The position numbers and the translations under genes were made by a program. From positions 1 through 14,076 of the forward strand of contig JAOADS010000014.1 of assembly GCA_026417195.1 (NCBI GenBank): a stretch of 14,076 nt of DNA. Reading direction: 5' to 3'. How positions within the stretch are numbered: position 1 is the stretch's first letter; the number at the start of each line of letters is the position of its first letter. Positions 7,919 to 13,186 of the stretch are shown here, in pieces. The notes below the pieces were generated by a model. The model had not been told where the DNA came from. It saw nothing but the letters and a program-made list of their open reading frames with translations, and did not search any database. Source of the DNA: Ignavibacteria bacterium. GTDB lineage: Bacteria > Bacteroidota > Ignavibacteria > Tepidaquicellales > OLB5.

Positions 7919-8696
7919 TACTTATCTGTTCTCCGAGATATGCTTCTATTACTTTAGGATCTTTCTGAATGTCTTCCGGCTTACCTTCAGCTATTTTCTT
8001 GCCGTAATCAAGAACAAAGATCCTTTCGCAAACACCCATAACAACGTTCATGTCATGTTCTACAAGCAGAATTGAAATATTAAACTTATCTTTCACTGTA
8101 AGAATGAGATCCATCAGCTCTTTTTTCTCAGAAGGGTTCATGCCTGCTGCCGGTTCGTCAAGTAAAAGCAGTTTTGGTTTAGTTGCTAGCGCTCTGACAA
8201 TTTCAAGTTTTCTCTGATCACCGTATGGCAGATTCTTAGCATATTCATCTGCATCAACATGCAGGTCAAACATTTCAAGTAACTCATGTATCTGACGATC
8301 AATTTCTTTTTCCTCGTCATGATAGCTCTTCAGCTGAAATATCGAGCTGAACAATTTTGATTTACACCAGTTATTATATGAAACTCTTACGTTGTCTTTA
8401 ACTGAAAGGCTCGGGCATAGTCTGATATTCTGAAATGTTCTTGCTATACCTTTATGGGTAACCTGATATGGTTTATATTTAACAAGACTTTCACCATTGA
8501 ATATTATGTCTCCTTCAGAGGGGTCGTAAACACCAGTGATGATATTAAATACAGTTGTTTTCCCGGCACCATTGGGACCTATCATACCTACCAGTTCGTT
8601 TTCACCAACATACGTTGATACATTGTCAACAGCCGTAAGACCTCCGAACCTTATTGTGCAATTTACAAGCTTAAGTATTTCTTTTACAAAAGACAT
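7911..8696 (-). CDS. livG: Branched-chain amino acid ABC transporter ATP-binding protein LivG
   Basis: This is the partner ATPase of LivF. Walker A is GPNGAGKT at 40-47, the Q-loop is Gln89 in ARTFQNIRLCPSLSVKDNV (the RTFQ.irl pattern typical of LivG), the signature is the degenerate LPYGDQRKLEI at 156-166 (LivG proteins have LPYGxQR), Walker B is LLLLDEPAAGMNP at 176-188, and the H-loop is His214 in LVEHDM. The LivG-specific insertion between the Q-loop and signature (about residues 105-150) is present. Length 261 is normal. The gene begins 11 bases after the end of livM and its stop overlaps the livF start. Confidence 0.95.
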   Translation of the reverse strand: MSFVKEILKLVNCTIRFGGLTAVDNVSTYVGENELVGMIGPNGAGKTTVFNIITGVYDPSEGDIIFNGESLVKYKPYQVTHKGIARTFQNIRLCPSLSVKDNVRVSYNNWCKSKLFSSIFQLKSYHDEEKEIDRQIHELLEMFDLHVDADEYAKNLPYGDQRKLEIVRALATKPKLLLLDEPAAGMNPSEKKELMDLILTVKDKFNISILLVEHDMNVVMGVCERIFVLDYGKKIAEGKPEDIQKDPKVIEAYLGEQISNA

Positions 8697-8707
8697 TATA
8701 TTTGTTT

Positions 8708-9748
8708 TCAGACGTTAGTTTTCCTTTTTCTGTGCAGTCTTACTCCAAACAGTCCCTGTGGTCTTAGAATCATCATAATTATCAGAAGAAGGGCATAGAT
8801 AATCATCCTGTACTGCTGAATGTCACGCAGAAGTTCAGGTAAGAGAGTTAAAACTATAGCAGCTATTACTACTCCAAATGTGCTTCCCATTCCGCCTAAT
8901 ATGACCATCGCAACAATTTCAACTGATCTCAGGAAATTGAAATCTTCTGGATTTATATATGTTAGAAAATGTGAATATAAACCGCCTGCGATACCGGCGA
9001 AGAAAGCTCCAATGATAAAAGCTGTTACCTTGAATTTAGTAGTATTAATGCCCATGGCTTCTGCAGCAACTTCATCATCCTTCACAGCTATAAAACCTCT
9101 TCCATAAGTTGAGCGGATCATATTTGTAATTGAAAATATTATTACAGCAGCAACTAAATATGTCCAGAAGAAATCAGTATATTTAGGGATTTCATAAAAT
9201 ACATATTGGACATCAGATAATTCTGAAACCATTTCAAGACTACGGGTACCGTTCTCGTAAATATATACACCTCTGAAGCCCTGTGAAGCACCTATGAAAT
9301 TTAAATTCTGTATTACAACTCTGATTATTTCACTGAATCCTAAGGTTGAAATTGCAAGGTAGTCACCCTTGAGCCTGAGAGAAGGGACACCAACTATTAT
9401 TCCAACAACAGAGGCTGCTATACCTCCGCATAATAATACAAAAATAAACCATATAGATTTACCTACCAAACCAGTGCCTAAAAGTGAAATCAGCGCAGGT
9501 GCAAAGTAGGTGCTGAGTGAAGCAGAAACATATGCACCTATAGCCATAAACCCAGCATGTCCCAGCGAAAACTGACCAGTATAGCCATTAATCAGGTTAA
9601 GGCTTGTAGCCAGAATAATATTTATACCGCAATAGATTATAATCTGATAATAATAACGATTGATTGAATCAGAAAGGAAGTTAATTAAAAGAATAATAAA
9701 TAAGGCAGTAATAAACAAATATTTGGTATTGTTCTGCAATTTCCGCAT
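8708..9748 (-). CDS. livM: Branched-chain amino acid ABC transporter permease LivM
   Basis: This is an integral membrane permease of 346 residues with about 8-10 hydrophobic segments, the first at about 11-25. LivM hallmarks are LATSLNLINGYTGQFSLGHAGFMAIGAYVSA (cut here into its parts: TSLNLINGYTGQFSLGHAG, then FMAIGAY), SLRLKGDYLAISTLGFSEII, EAMGINTTKFKVTAFIIGAFFAG, and the C-terminal LLRDIQQYRMIIYALLLIIMM with RPQGLFG. It forms the channel together with LivH in known systems. The first gene of the cluster here is livM itself: no livH or livK precedes it, and the next gene upstream is an unrelated VOC protein 241 bases away. A Bacteroidota-type promoter sits just before the ATG. TTG codons 4 and 11 are possible alternative starts if the leader proves too short. 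Confidence 0.94.
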   Translation of the reverse strand: MRKLQNNTKYLFITALFIILLINFLSDSINRYYYQIIIYCGINIILATSLNLINGYTGQFSLGHAGFMAIGAYVSASLSTYFAPALISLLGTGLVGKSIWFIFVLLCGGIAASVVGIIVGVPSLRLKGDYLAISTLGFSEIIRVVIQNLNFIGASQGFRGVYIYENGTRSLEMVSELSDVQYVFYEIPKYTDFFWTYLVAAVIIFSITNMIRSTYGRGFIAVKDDEVAAEAMGINTTKFKVTAFIIGAFFAGIAGGLYSHFLTYINPEDFNFLRSVEIVAMVILGGMGSTFGVVIAAIVLTLLPELLRDIQQYRMIIYALLLIIMMILRPQGLFGVRLHRKRKTNV

Positions 9749-9758
9749 TTGAATATTA

Positions 9759-9789
9759 CAAAATTATGGCTTTTTAAGATATATTCAAA
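9759..9789 (-). promoter_or_regulatory. Bacteroidota-type promoter for livMGF-aminotransferase
   Basis: On the minus strand, TTTG (9789-9786) is followed by 19 bases and TAATTTTG (9766-9759), a full match to the -33 and -7 elements. As at tig, the ATG comes 10 bases after the -7 box. Confidence 0.6.
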
Positions 9790-9948
9790 GTAAATTGAAA
9801 TATTGTTGTGATAATTAGCCAGAATCTGGTTTAAAGTTCTGAAAATTTCTTTATCATATGGGCAGGCTTTCATTATTTGACAGGGTATGAGGGCTCTCAT
9901 GCAGATTTCGGGAGAATGACTTTAAATAATTCAGTTAATTTTACTACT

Positions 9949-9972
9949 AAGCAGTTGAGGCAACATCTGCTT
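9949..9972 (-). terminator. Bulged stem-loop after the VOC gene, possible terminator
   Basis: On the plus strand, AAGCA pairs with TGCTT and GTTG with CAAC around a 3-base loop, with a 3-base bulge. It starts 18 bases past the VOC stop codon. No T-run follows on the minus strand, so it may instead be an mRNA 3'-end stabiliser. Confidence 0.3.
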
Positions 9973-9989
9973 GTATGATAGAGATATTT

Positions 9990-10427
9990 TTAGTCTGCTT
10001 CTTGCTGCACATCGTGATTGACCATCCAGTTTACGCCGAACTTATCTTCAAACATACCGAAATAAGCTCCCCAGAAGGTCTCTTTCATCGGCATTGTAAT
10101 TTTCCCGCCAGCAGAGAGAGAGTTAAACAAACGGACAGCTTCCTCTCTTGAGTCAGCATTGATTGAAATAGAAAAGTTATCACCAAATTTTACATCGCCT
10201 GAATGAGAAGTGGTATCACTGCCCATAAGAATTGTTTCTTTACTTACAGGAAGAGATACATGCATAATACGCTTTTTCTCCTCATCAGAAAAAGTTATTG
10301 CTTCCTGCTGAGGTATTTCTCCGAATCGTCCGATATAGTCGAAATCGCCTCCGAATGCAGATTTGTAGAAATTAAAAGCCTCTTCACAGTTTCCGTTAAA
10401 TGTAAGATAAATATTTACAGTTGCCAT
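9990..10427 (-). CDS. VOC family (PhnB-like, glyoxalase/bleomycin-resistance fold) protein
   Basis: This is a 145-residue protein with the PhnB-like variant of the vicinal-oxygen-chelate fold. It opens with ATVNIYLTFNGNCEEAFNFY and KSAFGGDFDYIGRFGEIP, in which 'l.f.g.ceeAf.fY...fgg' is the family signature. MHVSLPVSKETILMGSD follows at about 55-70, then FSISINADSREEAVRLFNSL (84-104), and the end motif WGAYFGMFEDKFGVNWMVNH (119-138). Proteins of this type are often annotated as 3-demethylubiquinone-9 methyltransferase-like, but their real function is generally unknown, and the metal ligands cannot be assigned with confidence. It has one of the few good ribosome-binding sites in the window: GGAAGGA ending 8-9 bases before the ATG. 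It lies downstream of the zinc-ribbon gene with a likely terminator between them, so it is probably a separate unit. Confidence 0.88.
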   Translation of the reverse strand: MATVNIYLTFNGNCEEAFNFYKSAFGGDFDYIGRFGEIPQQEAITFSDEEKKRIMHVSLPVSKETILMGSDTTSHSGDVKFGDNFSISINADSREEAVRLFNSLSAGGKITMPMKETFWGAYFGMFEDKFGVNWMVNHDVQQEAD

Positions 10428-10515
10428 TATTTTGTTCCTTCCTTTTAAATTTATGGATTGTTGCTCTTATGGTATTTAATATTAATCGCAGGAGTTTATT
10501 TTTAGCCTAAGTAGT

Positions 10516-10543
10516 AAAAAATTTTTCCGGTTAATTATAACCG
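10516..10543 (-). terminator. Likely intrinsic terminator after the zinc-ribbon gene
   Basis: A 6-base-pair stem (CGGTTA/TAACCG, 4-base loop) at 10528-10543 overlaps the stop codon; on the minus strand it is followed by six Ts at 10521-10516 after a short A-rich gap. The plus strand also reads TTTTCTT after the same hairpin, so it might work both ways. The stem is short, so termination may be leaky. Confidence 0.4.
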
Positions 10544-10770
10544 TTTTCTTCTCCAAAATTAAAATACCTTTTGCAATTATTACAATGCCAGTGTGGATCG
10601 AAGTCCGATATACAGCAACCACCTAATATAATTTTTCCTTTATCTATGTCCTTTTTCATTTTCTCATTAAAGTTGGGAAGTCCGTAGATTATTCTTGCTA
10701 AATTTTCTGACCCGCAGAAAGGACATTTGAGGCTTTCTTGTTTTCCTGTATTAAATAAATCGTTTCTCAT
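10531..10770 (-). CDS. Small zinc-ribbon protein, function unknown
   Basis: The ATG at 10770 is chosen over an in-frame TTG at 10779; it gives 79 residues. Two cysteine knuckles frame the protein: CPFCGSENLARI near the N-terminus and WHCNNCKRYF near the C-terminus, which together could bind one zinc ion. Between them is KGKIILGGCCISDFDPHWHC, with an extra Cys-Cys pair and a conserved-looking 'LGGCci...DP.WHC' block. I recognise the general arrangement as a widespread small hypothetical family, often with 'iYGlP.f.e.......G...LGGC', but I know no function for it. A TAACTTTG -7-like box ends 6 bases before the ATG, with no clear -33 partner. It lies downstream of the TAC module in the same direction, 116 bases away. 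Confidence 0.7.
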   Translation of the reverse strand: MRNDLFNTGKQESLKCPFCGSENLARIIYGLPNFNEKMKKDIDKGKIILGGCCISDFDPHWHCNNCKRYFNFGEENGYN

Positions 10771-10781
10771 ATTTGTCAAAG

Positions 10782-10815
10782 TTAGTATTTCAGGAAAATG
10801 ATACTTTAGTATTTC
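10782..10815. repeat. Direct repeat upstream of the zinc-ribbon gene
   Basis: TTAGTATTTC occurs exactly at 10782-10791 and 10806-10815, a period of 24 bases. The right copy is part of an inverted repeat ATACT-tt-AGTAT (10801-10812). The left copy borders the -7-like box, so these could be binding sites for a regulator; this is speculative. Confidence 0.4.
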
Positions 10816-10835
10816 GTAAAATTGTTCGGTCCTTT

Positions 10836-10859
10836 AAAAATAAAATAACAGAATTTTAT
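10836..10859 (-). terminator. Weak AT-only hairpin after the SecB-like gene
   Basis: ATAAAAT (10840-10846) and ATTTTAT (10853-10859) form a 7-base-pair stem with a 6-base loop, followed on the minus strand by four Ts. It lies 28 bases past the stop. A stem without G-C pairs is a poor terminator. Confidence 0.3.
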
Positions 10860-10886
10860 AAAAGACATTGCTGATTACTGAGAGAA

Positions 10887-11363
10887 TTACTTTATTTTAA
10901 GTTTTCGGCGTCTGGTTTTATTTTTAACTGAAATATTTTCAAGAAAAGATTTTACTTTCTGTTCTATCAGATTATTAAGATCTATAATCGGAAGCATATA
11001 TCTTTTTAAAGGGGAGTATGCTGAATTGTTTGATATATAGACTCTTGTGTAAGATATAGCTTGTGGTAGAGCGACCCTCAGCATTAGGTTATTTTCTTCC
11101 TCTGAGTCTATTCTATCCAGTAGATGAAATATACTTTCAGATCTGACATGAAAATTATACGGATATTCTTTTTCCTGATCAGTTTCCACCATTAATACAA
11201 TTTTAAATTTTTTTTGACCCTTTGCCTTTAAGATATCAAAATCTATGTTAATCGGGATAGATTTAACTTGTACGGGATTGAGGTTTTTTTCAGGTATAAA
11301 TTTGAACCTGGATTCAGTTACCCAATAATTCAGGAACTCTATTTTGTATTGCTTAGCTAGCAT
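10887..11363 (-). CDS. SecB-like chaperone of a toxin-antitoxin-chaperone module
   Basis: The ATG at 11363 is preferred over the in-frame GTG at 11366; it gives 158 residues (positions below count from the GTG). The fold pattern resembles SecB: alternating beta strands FKIVLMVETDQEKEYPYNFHVRSE split at 54-78, then a helix NLMLRVALPQAISYTRVYIS (93-112) in the place of SecB's 'cp..LFPYaR..is', then SPLKRYMLPIIDLNNLI (118-134), matching SecB's 'gGfPpl.L.PinF..Ly'. Canonical export SecB ends in a Cys/His zinc tail that binds SecA; this protein has no cysteine at all and ends in KNKTRRRKLKIK. It overlaps the antitoxin gene by 11 bases and is third in the toxin-antitoxin-chaperone order. In known TAC systems such a chaperone binds the antitoxin and protects it from aggregation and proteolysis. 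That role here is inferred from context plus pattern. Confidence 0.72.
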   Translation of the reverse strand: MLAKQYKIEFLNYWVTESRFKFIPEKNLNPVQVKSIPINIDFDILKAKGQKKFKIVLMVETDQEKEYPYNFHVRSESIFHLLDRIDSEEENNLMLRVALPQAISYTRVYISNNSAYSPLKRYMLPIIDLNNLIEQKVKSFLENISVKNKTRRRKLKIK

Positions 11364-11868
11364 CACGAAACTGTTTTTGAGAATTGCCAGTGAATTTTAT
11401 TTGATGATAAGCAAGGCTCAAGTTATAGTCCATGTCTTTGATCCTATTTTTTGGGTATAGTGATTTTGTTTCGATATCAACCAGTTCGTCATCCGGAACT
11501 ATCTTTAAGATGTTCGAATAGTTTTCTTTATTATATTTATCGATTTCCTTATCCTGTTCATTGTAATTCCTTTTATTTTTTTTATCAATCAGGGTAAAAT
11601 TAAATTTTATATTAAGTCTTTTCTGTAATTTAGCAAGTGTTTTCAGGTTGAGAAGTTTATCACCGCTGAAAAGCTGAGTTATGTAGCTTTTAGAAGTGTT
11701 TAATAGTTTTGCTATATTCGCTTTGGATATTCTGTTGACCTGCATATATTCTCTGAGCTGGGCTAAAATATCAAGCTGCAGCTTTTCAGCTTCAAAGAGA
11801 TCGGCTTCTTCCTGATTTCTGAACATTAATGCTTTATCAAGCCTTTTCTGTATTTCAATTTTTTTCAT
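11353..11868 (-). CDS. XRE-family antitoxin with C-terminal extension (HigA-like, TAC type)
   Basis: The start codon overlaps the toxin stop codon (ATGA). The protein has 171 residues. A Cro/C1-type helix-turn-helix lies at about 33-88: ILAQLREYMQVNRISKANIA (34-53) leads into KLLNTSKSYITQLFSGDKLL (54-73), where 'iskanIAklLntSksyItqlfsG' is the DNA-binding core. Residues 1-32 are a charged helix common in such antitoxins. After the HTH, about 75 residues rich in Lys, Asn, Asp and Tyr follow, ending in MDYNLSLAYHQIKFTGNSQ. Simple HigA antitoxins stop soon after the HTH, so this tail is the likely chaperone-addiction segment, given the SecB-like gene directly after it. It should bind the toxin and repress its own promoter, where a 16-base palindrome is present. 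Toxin pairing and tail function are inferred. Confidence 0.8.
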   Translation of the reverse strand: MKKIEIQKRLDKALMFRNQEEADLFEAEKLQLDILAQLREYMQVNRISKANIAKLLNTSKSYITQLFSGDKLLNLKTLAKLQKRLNIKFNFTLIDKKNKRNYNEQDKEIDKYNKENYSNILKIVPDDELVDIETKSLYPKNRIKDMDYNLSLAYHQIKFTGNSQKQFRDAS

Positions 11869-12263
11869 AGGAAAGTGTATTCATATTTTGAAATTAAATC
11901 CAATGTTGACTTTAGGTTCTTGTTAATTTTATAGCTTTTTTTATGGACAGCTACTACCGCTACTATTTTTTTATTGTGCTGTTTATACTCTTTGCAGTAA
12001 ACCCTCATATTTGTCTTACCTTTATAAACCAAAGCTGTGATGTTATTGTACCCTCTAAGCTTCTCGTAAAGCTCATCATTATATCTTTGCTGGGATATTT
12101 CATACAAAATTCTTCTTGTTTTTTTGGGATTGTTTTCAAGAACTTGAATTATTTCTTCGTAGTTGACCTCATCTATATAAAATTCAAAGTTTGGAGACTT
12201 TAGTTCCGTTAAGGTAACACTTAGTTTGGAAAAATCGTATTTGAAGCATTTGCGTATATACAA
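11865..12263 (-). CDS. RelE/HigB-like toxin of the TAC module
   Basis: This 132-residue basic protein has a RelE/ParE-superfamily pattern from about residue 26 on: FEFYIDEV, a helical stretch EEIIQVLENNPKKTRRILYE (36-55), ELYEKLRGYNNITALVYKGK (64-83), then NMRVYCKEYKQHNKKIVAVV (85-104) and AVHKKSYKINKN. The 'R.yc.......ivavvavhKKs.k..k' end is the typical RelE-fold strand followed by the lysine-rich catalytic edge. Members cut mRNA on the ribosome. It is first in a toxin-antitoxin-chaperone order, as in HigB-HigA systems. There is no ATG in frame; the only proximal start is TTG at 12263, which sits at the end of the predicted -7 box, and the region upstream in frame reaches a TGA after eight codons. 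An AGG 6 bases upstream could serve as its ribosome-binding site. Confidence 0.68.
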   Translation of the reverse strand: MYIRKCFKYDFSKLSVTLTELKSPNFEFYIDEVNYEEIIQVLENNPKKTRRILYEISQQRYNDELYEKLRGYNNITALVYKGKTNMRVYCKEYKQHNKKIVAVVAVHKKSYKINKNLKSTLDLISKYEYTFL

Positions 12264-12291
12264 AGTTAACCTATAGGTTAATTCATGTCAA
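12261..12291 (-). promoter_or_regulatory. Putative TAC promoter
   Basis: On the minus strand, TTGACA starts at 12291 and its TTG is followed by 20 bases and TAACTTTG (12268-12261), matching the -33 and -7 elements also seen at tig and livM. It lies just past the end of the permease gene. Its -7 box ends at the toxin TTG codon. Confidence 0.5.
12266..12281. promoter_or_regulatory. Perfect 16-base palindrome, likely antitoxin operator
   Basis: TTAACCTATAGGTTAA is its own reverse complement and falls between the -33 and -7 elements, overlapping the latter. XRE antitoxins bind such dyads as dimers and block their own promoter, so this is the expected operator position. Binding is inferred. Confidence 0.65.
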
Positions 12292-12313
12292 TACTCTATT
12301 TCAGTAGCCCTTG

Positions 12314-13186
12314 TTAGTTCTTCTCAAATGCAATTCCATCAGCCTTTGGAGGTCTGGCTTTACCAATAAAACCTGCAAGGACAATTATAGTAATCACATA
12401 AGGTATCATCTGAATAAACTGATTAGGTATCTCCGATCCGCTGAACTGTAGCGAGAAACTTTCCATAAGTCCGAAGAACATACATGCTGTAGCTGCACCA
12501 AGTGGATTCCATTTACCAGTTATCATAGCTGCAAGTGCAATGTATCCTCTTCCGGCAGTCATACCGTCTGTAAAACTATGTTGTTCAAGTGCAAGATATG
12601 CTCCTCCCAGTGATGCCAGTAAACCACTTATCAATATTCCGGAAAATCTTATTCTGAAAACATTTACTCCGAGACTGTCAGCAGCTTCAGGATTTTCACC
12701 GCATGCTCTGAGCCGTAAACCAAACTTTGTTTTATAAATAATTATCCACGCGAGAAAGAGGATTATGACTGAAAATGGAATAAAGACGTCAAATCCAAGG
12801 TTTAGGACTTCAGTGCCGGGAATTCTCTCTGAGTTACTTGAGCTTCCGAAAATAACTTTACAAAGATATTTAGTAATCCCAAGAGCTAATATATTCAGTG
12901 CAATTCCTGATACTATCTGGTTTGCCCTGGCTATAATGGTAATAAATGAATGAACGGCAGAAATTAAAAGTCCGCTGAAGGCTGCTGCAATGATACCAAG
13001 AAACAGATTTGAGGTATAATGAATAACAGCAACTGCTGCAAAAGCACCTGAAAGCATAATGCCTTCAAGGGCTATGTTAATAACTCCTCCTTTTTCTGAG
13101 AATACTGCTCCTAATGAAGGAAGCAGATATGGGATCGTCATTCTCGAGACCTGAACTACAAATGCAAGTGTCAGTATTTCATTCAA
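12314..13186 (-). CDS. ABC transporter permease, BMP/nucleoside type (second permease)
   Basis: This is an inner-membrane permease of 290 residues, about 8 hydrophobic segments, from the branched-chain amino acid/ribose-like (BPD_transp_2) group. FSEKGGVINIALEGIMLSGAFAAV at about 29-52 (ERsGvvNIglEGmMLaGAf in relatives) is the hallmark of the second permease of BMP-lipoprotein ABC importers such as the B. subtilis nucleoside system (NupQ type). Others are LGITKYLCKVIFG, LRACGENPEAADSLGVNVFR and GGAYLALEQHSFTDGMTAGR followed by GYIALAAMITGKWNPLGA. The start is TTG at 13186, inside the last 8 bases of the upstream permease, with AGGAGA about 10 bases before it. Nucleosides are the best guess for cargo, but simple sugars or other small molecules cannot be excluded. 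Confidence 0.9.
   Translation of the reverse strand: MNEILTLAFVVQVSRMTIPYLLPSLGAVFSEKGGVINIALEGIMLSGAFAAVAVIHYTSNLFLGIIAAAFSGLLISAVHSFITIIARANQIVSGIALNILALGITKYLCKVIFGSSSNSERIPGTEVLNLGFDVFIPFSVIILFLAWIIIYKTKFGLRLRACGENPEAADSLGVNVFRIRFSGILISGLLASLGGAYLALEQHSFTDGMTAGRGYIALAAMITGKWNPLGAATACMFFGLMESFSLQFSGSEIPNQFIQMIPYVITIIVLAGFIGKARPPKADGIAFEKN

Larger units (their letters stand above)
9749..9989. other. 241-base intergenic region between livM and the VOC gene
   Basis: It holds the livM promoter at its left end and a stem-loop at 9949-9972 near the VOC stop codon. A short inverted repeat ATGAG-ggct-CTCAT lies at about 9888-9901. I find no livH remnant, RNA gene or convincing small ORF. Confidence 0.5.

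Noticed and set aside
8820..9107. 95-residue ORF on the plus strand inside livM
   Set aside because: It is antisense to well-conserved LivM residues, with a composition expected of a shadow frame.
9685..9900. 71-residue ORF on the minus strand overlapping the start of livM
   Set aside because: It overlaps livM and its promoter in another frame, its sequence matches no family I know, and the promoter signals better explain the region. It is not a livH remnant.
9888..9901. Inverted repeat ATGAG-ggct-CTCAT as an operator for livM
   Set aside because: It is only 5 base pairs, about 100 bases upstream of the promoter, and of a size expected by chance.
11943..12203. 86-residue ORF on the plus strand inside the toxin gene
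   Set aside because: It is antisense to the toxin and hydrophobic because of the AT-rich template; the minus-strand frame has coherent family patterns and gene overlaps.
12184..12249. A 21-codon ATG ORF at the start of the toxin, as a separate leader peptide
   Set aside because: The toxin-frame residues over the same bases look more protein-like, and no ribosome-binding site precedes the ATG. It is kept only as part of the start-codon finding.
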